Shown: in pieces, positions 41,561 to 49,287 of the stretch | Layout: every line of letters begins with the position of its first letter | How positions within the stretch are numbered: position 1 is the first letter of the stretch | NCBI GenBank assembly: GCA_963819755.1 | Contig: CAWFXB010000002.1 | Span: 930,001-994,000, forward strand | Reading direction: 5' to 3' | DNA from: VRUE01 sp963819755 | GTDB lineage: Bacteria; Actinomycetota; Thermoleophilia; Solirubrobacterales; 70-9 | DNA: 64,000 nucleotides | Notes under the pieces: generated by a model | What the model was told of the DNA's origin: nothing | Databases searched by the model: none | What the model saw: the letters and a program-made list of their open reading frames with translations, nothing else | Program-made: the position numbers and the translations under genes

Positions 41561-43262
41561 CTTTATTGCATGATAGCTGAGGTAAAGGATTCGTACCCAT
41601 AAAATTGTCCCTACCATTGTCCACAGGATGTGCCATTGCCACGAGGAGCAGCGGAAAGAACCAGACGATGTATAGGTAGAACCAGTGCTCTGCGGTTAGC
41701 TGGAGCGAAATCAGGAGGGCTGCGCCCAAAGCGGCTACCTGGATGAGGGTCTTGTGCTTCGGGACGACGGCAAAAGCCAGGGACATGAGGCCCGTCGCAG
41801 CAAGGATTGCTATGCGCAGCGGTTCGAGGCCGGAGACTTGGCCCCAGATGCTGAAGGGGGATTCGCGGTCTGCTTGATAGGCGATCGTTCTGTCGTAGAA
41901 CGTGTGAAGGCCTGGGTCTATGGCCGGCCAGAGCATCAGCAGGGTGCCCGTCAGCAGGAAGGCGGCGGAGAAGATGGCGATCGTTCGGGGGCGGGCTCGG
42001 TAGGTGGCTAGCATCGGGGCCAGGAGCAGGGGGGCGAACTTGGTCAGGGTCGCCAGCGCCGCGACGACACCTCGCGCGGCGGGCCGAGCCAGCGCCAGCA
42101 GGACGGCTACGAGGAGCGCGGCTACGAGCGTGTCGTTGGAGTTCGACTCGAGCGCGTACGCCGTGTAGGGGTAGGCCGCCCAGCCGAAGGCGAGGGTGGC
42201 GGCGAGCTTGCGGCCTGCCGGTCCGGGACGGATGAGTAGGCCGAGCCAGATCAGCAGCGCGAAGGTGGCGAGGTCGAAGGCGACCGCTGCCCCGTGAGCT
42301 GCGGGCAGATCATTCCAGGTGCCGGTCCACGGCCAGATCGCCTCGAAAGGGACGTAGGCGGCGTAGTTGACCGGACCGTAAGTGTCGCCCTGGGAGACGT
42401 CTGGCGGGAAGTTTTCGTAGAGGGGTTCGCCGTGCGTTATCCGATCGGCACCGACCACCCCCGCATAGCCGACGTCGATCGCACCCGAGTCGGCCATGTT
42501 GAGGCCCACCCGGAAGCCCATCAGGAACAGCGCTGCGACCAGCAGCCAACTGGCTCGCCAGACGGGGCGAATGCCCTCGCCCCTGCCGCGAAACCCAATC
42601 CATAGGGCTCGACCCAACAGGTACAACAGCACCGGGTACTGCAGCGGAACGGACACACCGATTTCGGCGCGGTTGAAGAAGTAGTTGGACACCCCAAAGC
42701 CCAGCAGCACCAGCAGATCCAGCGTCGCCACACGCCAAGGTCTTCGCCAATCGAGTAACCCAATGAGGAAGAGGGCGCAAAATGGCAGGAACACATACGG
42801 CGCGTTCAGCTTGTGACCAAAAGCCCCGGAGTAACCCCGCGCCATCTTCCACAGCACCTGGTAGCCAGTCCAGGACTCGGTGACTTCGCCGTTGTGAGGA
42901 TCGACGAGGACCAGCGCCACCTCCTCGTCACCCGCAAAGTACGCAACCTCCCAGTGCCCTTCGACCTTCGAAGCACTATGCGTCAGCTCGCCGTTCTTAG
43001 CTCGCTCCTTGACCACGTTCGCGTCCTGGTTGGCGACCCGGATCACCTGCCCCTCGCTCACCCCAGCTCCGCGAGCCGTCGTGGGAGCCACCAACACGAG
43101 GGCAGCCAGAAGAAGGGCGACGAGGACAGGGCCGAGAGGATCAGTCCCAGAGTGCCTCGCGAAGCGGCTCCGCAGAGTGATTCCCGTCGCGAAGCGACTC
43201 CAACATCGTGAGCGAAGCGAACCCGGGCACTCTGGGACTGATCCTCTCGGCCCCACCACCAT
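41481..43262 (-). CDS. GT87-like integral membrane glycosyltransferase, altered at both ends
   Basis: 593 residues from ATG 43262. About residues 1-42 are translated from the palindromic element. The native hydrophobic segment (VLVALLLAALVLVAP) follows, then a PepSY-like outer domain (about 60-130, with SKVEGHWEVAYFAGDEEVAL), then about ten membrane helices. The family-like loops ENFPPDVSQGDTYGPVNYA and ALESNSNDTLVAALLVAVLL resemble GT87 polyprenol-mannose transferases. The last 40 residues (from about DNGRDNFMG) are hydrophilic and overlap the Fic gene, so the original C-terminus has probably been replaced. It is coupled to the phosphodiesterase gene by TGATG. Confidence 0.75.
   Translation of the reverse strand: MVVGPRGSVPECPGSLRSRCWSRFATGITLRSRFARHSGTDPLGPVLVALLLAALVLVAPTTARGAGVSEGQVIRVANQDANVVKERAKNGELTHSASKVEGHWEVAYFAGDEEVALVLVDPHNGEVTESWTGYQVLWKMARGYSGAFGHKLNAPYVFLPFCALFLIGLLDWRRPWRVATLDLLVLLGFGVSNYFFNRAEIGVSVPLQYPVLLYLLGRALWIGFRGRGEGIRPVWRASWLLVAALFLMGFRVGLNMADSGAIDVGYAGVVGADRITHGEPLYENFPPDVSQGDTYGPVNYAAYVPFEAIWPWTGTWNDLPAAHGAAVAFDLATFALLIWLGLLIRPGPAGRKLAATLAFGWAAYPYTAYALESNSNDTLVAALLVAVLLALARPAARGVVAALATLTKFAPLLLAPMLATYRARPRTIAIFSAAFLLTGTLLMLWPAIDPGLHTFYDRTIAYQADRESPFSIWGQVSGLEPLRIAILAATGLMSLAFAVVPKHKTLIQVAALGAALLISLQLTAEHWFYLYIVWFFPLLLVAMAHPVDNGRDNFMGTNPLPQLSCNKDGSQADANSDGQSDISGNPPVDRLSG
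43129..43253 (+). repeat. Palindromic element, copy 2, in frame within a coding start
   Basis: A 28-bp perfect inverted repeat (43129-43156 and 43226-43253) encloses a 69-bp core (43157-43225) that begins TCGCGAAGCGGCTCCGCAGA. It occupies codons about 4-45 of the GT87-like gene on the minus strand and has no stop codon in that frame. The arms share no sequence with those of the other copies except the inner TGCC/GGCA. Confidence 0.93.
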
Positions 43263-44728
43263 CACTCAATCCCGAAGTGCTCGAGCACCACCGGCATCAC
43301 GTCGCGCAAGGCCCACTGCTCGCGCTCGTCTGGATCGTCTGGCCCGCAGCCGACGAAGAGAAGGGGGCCGAGCGAGTCGCCGGCGTGCAGGGAACCGTGG
43401 CTGCCACCGCCGGCGTGGCTGACGCCACCCCAGTCGACCGCCTCGTAGCCGGGGGTAAGCGAGACGATTAGATCGCCGGCGTGTGGTGCGGTCAGAGCAG
43501 CGAAGACACGGGCAAGGGGATCCGGGTACTCCTTGCTGGCGATGCGACCTTCGTCCACGACGGCGTCGAGCACACCAAGGTCGCCCTCGAGCTCCCATCC
43601 CATGCCGCGAAGGTCCGTCACCTGGTCGCCCGGGCGAAACCTCAGCCAATCGCCACGGCGCTCCACGACCGCGGTCTGCCCGTCGAGGCGGCAGACCAGG
43701 TCAATCCCTTCGGTCTCCGCCAGACGCTGCCTCACCTCGTCGAGGCCGGCCCTCTCCCCCTCTCCGGGCAACAGGTAGACGTGGGCGGCGCGGCCGGTCG
43801 GGCTGACCGCGAGCTGCGCCAGCTCGGGCCGGTCGTCGGAGGGCGCCAGCACCGTCCACTCGCGTCCGAGCAGATCGGCCAGGGGCAGGCCGCGGCTGAC
43901 CGGAGTCTGCGCATGGTCGGCGAGCAGGATCACGGCGTGGCCGGCGAGGAACGCGTCCAGCCCACCGCCCGCCTCGACCAGCTTGGCGAAGCAGTGGTCG
44001 GCCTTGGCGATCGACTCGACACTCGCCTCCGGCCCGTGGCGATGCGAGTAGTTGTCGTTGTCGGCGAGCGAGAAGAGCAGGAAGTCGTAGGCGCCCTCGC
44101 GCTCCAGCTCGGCGGCGCAGCAGGCCGAGTAGCCGTCGCGGCTGCCCGGAATCGAGGTCGACTTGCAGGGCACCTCACGGCTGGCATAGAGGTCACCGTA
44201 GAAGAGCTCCGCCGGGCCCCAGGTGTGGTGGCGGAACTTGAGCCGGGTCGTCTCGACCGCTCGGCGCAGCAGGCCCTCGAGCGAGACCTGATGGCGGTGA
44301 CGGCCCCGGTAGATCAGAAACGGCGTGCAGGCGGTCCGCACGCCGGCGTCGTCGAGGCGCTCGAAGAGAGTCTCGACTTCGGGGCTGAGGTGGGCAAGGT
44401 TCATGTTGTAGACGAGGTCGTAGAGGGCGCGGAAGACCCCGACGGCCCGCGTCGCCTCCAGCGATGACCCGTACTCGACGTAGCGCTGCTCGAGCCGGTG
44501 GAACCAGTTCATGCCGCTTATCCAGTGCCGGTCGGCCGCCACCCCGGTGACCATCTCGGCGCAGGCGACCGGGGTGACCGAGGGGAAGCTGGAGACGCAA
44601 TCTCCGATCAGGACGCCGCGCTCCAGCAACTCGGCAAAGGTGGGCGCACGCCCCTCCTCGACTGCACGTTCGAGCATGTCGGTCCGCAGCGAGTCGACGT
44701 AGGTCAGGACCAGTTTCTTCGCGGGCAT
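43262..44728 (-). CDS. Alkaline-phosphatase-superfamily phosphodiesterase (nucleotide pyrophosphatase type)
   Basis: 488 residues, soluble, with no signal peptide. The N-terminus VLTYVDSLRTDML contains the first metal Asp. VSSFPSVTPVACAEMVTG resembles the nucleophile-Thr region of type I phosphodiesterases. LLFSLADNDNYSHRHGPEAS and VILLADHAQTPV supply further metal His and Asp residues, with a final His in SHAGGGSHGSLH. It would hydrolyse a phosphodiester or pyrophosphate bond; the substrate is unknown. Its stop overlaps the start of the GT87-like gene, so lipid-linked sugar metabolism is possible. Confidence 0.82.
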   Translation of the reverse strand: MPAKKLVLTYVDSLRTDMLERAVEEGRAPTFAELLERGVLIGDCVSSFPSVTPVACAEMVTGVAADRHWISGMNWFHRLEQRYVEYGSSLEATRAVGVFRALYDLVYNMNLAHLSPEVETLFERLDDAGVRTACTPFLIYRGRHRHQVSLEGLLRRAVETTRLKFRHHTWGPAELFYGDLYASREVPCKSTSIPGSRDGYSACCAAELEREGAYDFLLFSLADNDNYSHRHGPEASVESIAKADHCFAKLVEAGGGLDAFLAGHAVILLADHAQTPVSRGLPLADLLGREWTVLAPSDDRPELAQLAVSPTGRAAHVYLLPGEGERAGLDEVRQRLAETEGIDLVCRLDGQTAVVERRGDWLRFRPGDQVTDLRGMGWELEGDLGVLDAVVDEGRIASKEYPDPLARVFAALTAPHAGDLIVSLTPGYEAVDWGGVSHAGGGSHGSLHAGDSLGPLLFVGCGPDDPDEREQWALRDVMPVVLEHFGIE

Positions 44729-44762
44729 CGGCCGCGAATGATGAAGGGCGCCGGGCAGCGGC

Positions 44763-45197
44763 TCAGCGCAGCACGCGCAGGCCGGCGTGCTTGCGCTGCG
44801 CGCGCCGGTGGCGAGCCACCCCCAGCCAGACCAGCGCGATGATCACCAGCAGCGTCAGCACCGGCAGCAGCAAGGCCGCAGCGACGACGATCAGCGCTGC
44901 CAGTGCGACTAGGAAGCCGAGCGCACCGCTGCCGCCATTCTCGCGGCGACTGGCGCCGCTGACCACGTCGCTGATCACGATGCAACCGAGAGCGGCGCCG
45001 GCGAGGCAGAAGACGGCGCCGAGGGGGCTACTCAGATCGGCGCTGCCGGAGATCAAGAAGCCGACGATCAGCCCGATCACAGCGGCCAGCAGAGTCATAC
45101 GGCCGCGGGCGGATCCGCGCGTGCCGGTGGTGCCGGCGAGCATCCCGATCGCGATGCCGATGCCGAGCTCGAGCCCGGTGCCTTCGAGGAAGCTCAC
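44763..45197 (-). CDS. Small membrane protein, unknown function
   Basis: 144 residues from GTG 45197, with about four hydrophobic segments (about 8-22, 36-51, 57-76 and 91-128) and a basic C-terminal tail (RHRRAQRKHAGLRVLR). No family is recognised. It is divergent from the aminotransferase with only 22 bases between start codons. TAGGTT, 6 bases before the GTG, marks a likely leaderless start. It may be the first gene of the run that leads into the phosphodiesterase (34-base gap). Confidence 0.7.
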   Translation of the reverse strand: MSFLEGTGLELGIGIAIGMLAGTTGTRGSARGRMTLLAAVIGLIVGFLISGSADLSSPLGAVFCLAGAALGCIVISDVVSGASRRENGGSGALGFLVALAALIVVAAALLLPVLTLLVIIALVWLGVARHRRAQRKHAGLRVLR

Positions 45198-45219
45198 GAC
45201 GAAAACCTACACTTCGGGG
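45198..45219. promoter_or_regulatory. 22-bp divergent promoter with overlapping -10 boxes
   Basis: TACACT at 45208-45213 lies 6 bases before the plus-strand ATG 45220. On the minus strand TAGGTT (45209 to 45204) lies 6 bases before GTG 45197. The two hexamers share two base pairs, so the two polymerases would exclude each other. Neither gene has room for a Shine-Dalgarno. Confidence 0.6.
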
Positions 45220-46590
45220 ATGGAAGAGACGCCGCACCGACGACGGGCCCACACCAGCAGCCGCGATCTGGCGCGCTACGCCGGCCTCTTCGCCGCCCGT
45301 ACCGGAGTGATGCGCTCCTCGGCGATGCGAGACCTGATGGCGGTCACCGTGCGGCCCGAGGTGATCTCTCTCGCCGGTGGCCTGCCCGATACCTCGACCT
45401 TCCCGGCGGGGACATTCGCCGCGCAGATGACGCGGATCGCGCAGAAATCGACGGCGGAGGCGCTCCAGTACGGACCGACCGAGGGCTTCGCCGAGACCGT
45501 CGACTGCATCCTCGAGGTGATGGGGGCGGAGGGCATGCTGCCCGATCCCGACGACGTGATCGTCACCACCGGCGGGCAGCAGGCGATCGACCTGATCTGC
45601 AAGACGCTGGTCGACCCGGGCGACGTCGTCATCTGCGAGGCGCCGACCTATCCCGGCGCGGTGCCGGTCTTCTGCAGCTACCAGGCGGAGACGATCCAGA
45701 TCGACTGCGACGAAAACGGGATGCGCATCGAGGAGCTGGAAGCGGTCCTGGGGCGGCTCGACCGCGAAGGCAAGCGACCCAAATTCGTCTACTCGGTGCC
45801 GAGCTTTCAGAACCCTGCCGGGGTGACGATGTCGCTCGAGCGGCGGCAGCGGCTGGTCGAGCTGGCGCGGCAGCGGGAGCTGCTCGTAGTCGAGGACAGC
45901 CCCTACGGCCTGCTGCGCTTCAGCGGCGAGCCCCTGCCGCCGCTCTACCAGCTCGACGGCGGTGACTTCGTCATCTACGTCGGCACCTTTTCCAAGATCC
46001 TCTCCCCGGGAATCCGGCTGGGCTGGGCGGTGGCGCCGCCGCCCGTCATGGAGAAGATCGTCCTCGGCAAGCAGGCTTCCGACCTCTGCAGCTCGACCCT
46101 GACCCAGCACTTCGTCCGCGAGTACTTCAGCGAAGGGCGCTGGCGCGAGTACATCGCCGATCTGGTCGAGATCTACCGCGGTCGGCGCGACACGATGGTC
46201 GCGGCGCTGCGCGAGCACTTCCCCGCACAGGCGACCTGGACCGAGCCCGAGGGCGGCCTCTTCATCTGGGCGACGCTGCCCGACTACATCGACACCAGCG
46301 ACCTCCTCGCCAAGGCGCTGCGCGAGGACGTCGCCTTCGTTCCCGGTCAGGCGGCCTACGTCGACGAGAGTCGAGGGCGCAGCTCGATGCGGCTCAACTT
46401 CTCCGGGGTCGGTGACGAGGAGATCCGCGAGGGAGTGCGGCGGATCGGCAGGACGATCGCCGAGCAGGTCGAGCTGTATGGCGCGTTGACAGGCGAGCGG
46501 GAGACCGCGGGGCCGGAGGCGCAGCACGCGGCGGCCAAGGAGGACGCGACGGCCGACGTACTTCCCTTCCGCAAGGAGAGCTCGGCGTGA
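45220..46590 (+). CDS. PLP-dependent aminotransferase (class I/II, 2-aminoadipate type)
   Basis: 456 residues from ATG 45220. The fold-type I features are all present: LQYGPTEGFAETVD, TGGQQAIDLICKTLVDPGD, the PLP-phosphate and Tyr region EAPTYPG, VYSVPSFQNPAG, DSPYGLLRF, the Schiff-base lysine in GTFSKILSPGIRLGW, and a final Arg in SSMRLNFSG. This resembles LysN-like and aromatic/aminoadipate aminotransferases of the MocR C-terminal type, but there is no DNA-binding domain. The exact substrate is uncertain. It overlaps ddl by four bases (GTGA), suggesting a joint role near peptidoglycan or amino-acid metabolism. Confidence 0.9.
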   Translation: MEETPHRRRAHTSSRDLARYAGLFAARTGVMRSSAMRDLMAVTVRPEVISLAGGLPDTSTFPAGTFAAQMTRIAQKSTAEALQYGPTEGFAETVDCILEVMGAEGMLPDPDDVIVTTGGQQAIDLICKTLVDPGDVVICEAPTYPGAVPVFCSYQAETIQIDCDENGMRIEELEAVLGRLDREGKRPKFVYSVPSFQNPAGVTMSLERRQRLVELARQRELLVVEDSPYGLLRFSGEPLPPLYQLDGGDFVIYVGTFSKILSPGIRLGWAVAPPPVMEKIVLGKQASDLCSSTLTQHFVREYFSEGRWREYIADLVEIYRGRRDTMVAALREHFPAQATWTEPEGGLFIWATLPDYIDTSDLLAKALREDVAFVPGQAAYVDESRGRSSMRLNFSGVGDEEIREGVRRIGRTIAEQVELYGALTGERETAGPEAQHAAAKEDATADVLPFRKESSA

Positions 46591-47519
46591 AGGTCGCGGT
46601 GCTCAAGGGCGGGCGGTCTCTGGAGCGGGGTGTCTCGTTGCGCTCAGGGGCCCGGGTCGAGGACGCACTCGAGCGACTCGGACACGAAGTGCTGCCGATC
46701 GACGCGGGCGCCGACCTGGTCAAGCGGCTGACCGCCGGCCGGCCCGATGTCGCCTTCGTCGCCATGCACGGCGTCGGCGGTGAGGACGGCACCGTGCAGG
46801 AGCTGCTGGAGATTCTCGGCATTCCCTTCACGGGACCAGGCGTCGCAGCCTGCGCGCGTTGCATCGACAAGGTTCTCGCCAAGGGGGAGCTGCGCGACAG
46901 CGGCGTTCCCACCCCGGACTGGTTCGCCTTCAACGAGACGGCCTTCCGCGAGCTCGGTGCTGCCGATGCGCTGAGCGAGCTGGAGGAGCGGCTCGGCTTC
47001 CCTCTGGTGGTGAAGCCGAGCCGCGGCGGGTCGGCCCTGGGCGTGAAGTTCGCGGCGAGCTGGTTCGAGGTGCCCGAGGCCCTGATCTCGGCCTTCAGCT
47101 ACGACAGCCGCGTGCTGCTCGAGCGCTTTGTCGACGGTCGCGAGCTGGCGGTGAGCGTCGTCGGGGGCGAGCCCCTACCTGTGGTCGAGGCGATTCCCAG
47201 CGATGGCGACCGCTACGACTTCGAAGCGCGCTACGAGATCGGCCGCACCGATTTTGCCTGCCCGGCCGCGCTGGACGAGGGTGACTCCTCGGCGGTTACG
47301 GCGGCGGCGCTGAGCGCTTACGAAGCGCTGGGCTGTTCGGGGTTCTGCCGCGTCGACCTGATCCTCGGCGCGGACGGCCCCCAGGTGCTCGAGGTGAACG
47401 CGGTGCCGGGCCTCACCGACACCAGCCTCCTCCCCCAGGCCGCCGAGGCAAAGGGGCTGACCTTCGAGGAGCTGGTGGAGCGAATCCTCGAGCTGGCGCT
47501 GAAGCCGGCCGCGGCTTAG
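46587..47519 (+). CDS. ddl: D-alanine--D-alanine ligase
   Basis: 310 residues from GTG 46587. The ATP-grasp features are N-terminal VLKGGRSLERGVSLRSG, AMHGVGGEDGTVQELLEILG, GPGVAACARCIDKVLAK, PLVVKPSRGGSALGV, and the metal-binding end GFCRVDLILG...VLEVNAVPGLT. It makes the D-Ala-D-Ala dipeptide for peptidoglycan in the cytoplasm. It is slightly shorter than average and ends in an Ala-rich tail. The start overlaps the aminotransferase stop. Confidence 0.93.
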   Translation: MKVAVLKGGRSLERGVSLRSGARVEDALERLGHEVLPIDAGADLVKRLTAGRPDVAFVAMHGVGGEDGTVQELLEILGIPFTGPGVAACARCIDKVLAKGELRDSGVPTPDWFAFNETAFRELGAADALSELEERLGFPLVVKPSRGGSALGVKFAASWFEVPEALISAFSYDSRVLLERFVDGRELAVSVVGGEPLPVVEAIPSDGDRYDFEARYEIGRTDFACPAALDEGDSSAVTAAALSAYEALGCSGFCRVDLILGADGPQVLEVNAVPGLTDTSLLPQAAEAKGLTFEELVERILELALKPAAA

Positions 47520-47525
47520 AGCCGG

Positions 47526-48008
47526 CTAGGAAGTTCCCTCGGCGAAGTCGTCGGGCGTGACCTCGTCGAGGAACTCCTTGAATTTGTCGACGACCTCCTC
47601 GGTGTCCTCGACCTCGTGCTCGAACTCGATCGCCGACTCCTCGATCACCTCCTCGGCCGCGAAGATCGGCGCCGAGACCCGCACAGCGAGCGCGAGAGCA
47701 TCGGAGGGGCGCGAGTCGATCTCCAGCTCCGAGCCGTCGATGGAAACGGTGATCGAGGCGTAGAAGGTGTTGTCGCGCAACTCGGTGACGGAGACCCGCT
47801 CGCACTTGGCGTCGAGCTGCTCGAGCACGTCGGAGAGCAGGTCGTGCGTCATCGGCCGCGGCGTCGAGGCGCCCTGCAGCTTCATCAGGATCGCCGCCGC
47901 CTCCGGATGACCGATCCAGATCGGCAGGAAGCGGTTGCCGTCAACCGTCTTCAACAAAACGATCGGCTGCTTGCCGACCATGTCAAAGCTGACCCCGTAG
48001 ATCTGCAT
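47526..48008 (-). CDS. DUF151 bifunctional nuclease-family protein
   Basis: 160 residues from ATG 48008. The DUF151 core is clear: VLLKTVDGNRFLPIWIGHPE, RPMTHDLLSDVLEQL, and the EIDSRPSDALALAVR signature near residue 110. Members have been reported as DNase/RNase enzymes and stress proteins. The acidic C-terminus (about 125-160) is typical of the longer actinobacterial forms. It is a single gene, convergent with ddl. The 198 bases between this gene and the next (48018-48215) hold its promoter and no gene that I can support. Confidence 0.9.
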   Translation of the reverse strand: MQIYGVSFDMVGKQPIVLLKTVDGNRFLPIWIGHPEAAAILMKLQGASTPRPMTHDLLSDVLEQLDAKCERVSVTELRDNTFYASITVSIDGSELEIDSRPSDALALAVRVSAPIFAAEEVIEESAIEFEHEVEDTEEVVDKFKEFLDEVTPDDFAEGTS

Positions 48009-48046
48009 CTGCTGCAAAATTCGCTCCGCGCCGAGGTGGATCGCCC

Positions 48047-48052
48047 ATTATA
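48047..48052 (-). promoter_or_regulatory. Consensus -10 box of the DUF151 gene
   Basis: A perfect TATAAT on the minus strand lies 38 bases before ATG 48008, leaving a short leader that carries GCGGAG as a weak ribosome site. Confidence 0.6.
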
Positions 48053-48215
48053 GGTCCGACCCAAGGCCTCTATGGCAGCCTGTACCCGGCGAACTGCTCA
48101 AAGAAATCACGTTGCCGTGCACCTTCTCATTCAAAGCGCGCACCACCCGTGCGATCGGGCGCCCTACGATGAGGCTCGTGACAGACTCGACGGGGCCAAC
48201 CGGGAATCGTTCGGC

Positions 48216-48584
48216 TCAAACGCTATGCAGCCGTGCGCTCGGGCCATCGGCGGCCGGTCCGATGGCCTCGCGGTGTCGCGCGGTCCGACGTTCCAGCAAG
48301 CCAAGGAAGAGCTCATCAGCCTCGGCGCAAAAAGGCAGGATCCCACCGTCGGCCAGTGACCACAAACGCGTGGGTCGGCCTTTTCCAGGGGTTGAGCGAT
48401 CCTCGCTCACTGCGATGCCCCAGCCTTCGAGCTCCTCAAGCCGTCGGGCGATGGTCTGGCGACTCCCCGGCATGTTCTTCTGCAACTCGGTCTCGAGAGC
48501 AGGGCCCATGGCAAGCCGGCTTACAAGGCGGTCCGCCAAGTCGTCGGCGAGAAGCCGCAGTAGTTGTCGCGTCTGGCGCTCCAT
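48216..48584 (-). CDS. Winged-helix transcriptional regulator divergent from darTG
   Basis: 122 residues. A winged helix-turn-helix at about 20-80 includes ETELQKNMPGSRQTIARRLE as recognition region and a wing GKGRPTRLWSL, resembling ArsR/MarR-type regulators. The C-terminal 35 residues are helical, with one Cys. Its start codon abuts a 29-bp AT-rich palindrome, the likely operator, so it probably represses itself and perhaps the divergent darT, whose ATG is about 100 bases away. Standard DarTG pairs do not need a separate regulator, so the link is inferred. Confidence 0.78.
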   Translation of the reverse strand: MERQTRQLLRLLADDLADRLVSRLAMGPALETELQKNMPGSRQTIARRLEELEGWGIAVSEDRSTPGKGRPTRLWSLADGGILPFCAEADELFLGLLERRTARHREAIGPAADGPSARLHSV

Positions 48585-48585
48585 C

Positions 48586-48614
48586 TATTTTTGTCCAAGC
48601 CATGGACAAAAATA
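48586..48614. promoter_or_regulatory. Operator palindrome in the regulator-darT gap
   Basis: TATTTTTGTCCA and TGGACAAAAATA are perfect 12-bp inverted repeats around a 5-base centre, starting one base from the regulator ATG. It is AT-rich in a GC-rich genome and symmetric, as expected for a dimeric winged-helix protein's binding site. Confidence 0.75.
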
Positions 48615-48684
48615 ACGCCTATGAGCCCGGCGGCCGGACGCGCCGTAGTCTGCCATTTCAAGCAGAGCTAGGTCGGAGGGTCAA

Positions 48685-49287
48685 ATGCGCCGCGAGGAGC
48701 TCGGCGAACTGCAATACATCGCGCATGTGGACAACGCGCCCTCAATTTGCTCGCGAGGGCTGTTGTCTCATCGAAAGGCAGGCTCGATCGACCACTGCTC
48801 CGTTGCAGACCCGGAAGTCCAAGACCGACGCAAAGGGAAGCGTGTCCCCGGCGGTCTCCTGCTGCACGACTACGCCAACCTCTACATCACCGCCCGCAAC
48901 CCAATGCTCTTCAAGAAAATCGAAGACGGATTGTTGGATGAGCTCTGCGTCGTGGGCGTCTCGACTGCAGTGCTCGACCTGGAGGATGTTGTGATCACCG
49001 ACCGCAACGCTGCAGCGTTCGGTTGTCGCTTCAAACCAGCGCCCGAGGGACTGGTGGATGTCGATGTCGAACTCATTGCCCGCACCTACTGGAACGACGG
49101 AGACGCCCTGGAGCGGGAACGCTGCTGGGATTCAAAGTTCACCGAGATTCTGGTTCCCCACCAAATCGAACCTCACTATCTCACCAGGATCTGCGTGGGT
49201 ACTTACGCTGCAGAGGGGACTCTGCGCGACGCCGACTTGCCGCTGAGCATCAGCCGCAACCGCGAGCTCTTTTTCAACAGATCATGA
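48685..49287 (+). CDS. darT: DarT toxin, ssDNA thymidine ADP-ribosyltransferase
   Basis: 200 residues from ATG 48685, with GGAGGG upstream. DarT features are the N-terminal YIAHVDNAPSICSRGLLSH (NAD region), LLHDYANLYITARNPML (about 59-74) and the ADP-ribosylation loop end WDSKFTEILVPHQIEPHYL with the probable catalytic Glu154. DarT modifies thymidines in single-stranded DNA, blocking replication, and acts in phage defence. It ends in an ATGA overlap with the antitoxin gene. Base composition is below that of neighbouring genes, consistent with acquisition next to the tRNA-Ile gene. Confidence 0.92.
   Translation: MRREELGELQYIAHVDNAPSICSRGLLSHRKAGSIDHCSVADPEVQDRRKGKRVPGGLLLHDYANLYITARNPMLFKKIEDGLLDELCVVGVSTAVLDLEDVVITDRNAAAFGCRFKPAPEGLVDVDVELIARTYWNDGDALERERCWDSKFTEILVPHQIEPHYLTRICVGTYAAEGTLRDADLPLSISRNRELFFNRS

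Noticed and set aside
44791..45219. N-terminal extension of the aminotransferase by about 140 codons
   Set aside because: The extension runs antisense through the small membrane protein gene; the ATG at 45220 has a -10 box at the expected distance.
48072..48359. Small plus-strand frame before the darTG regulator
   Set aside because: It overlaps the regulator antisense, has no ribosome site and no coding character.
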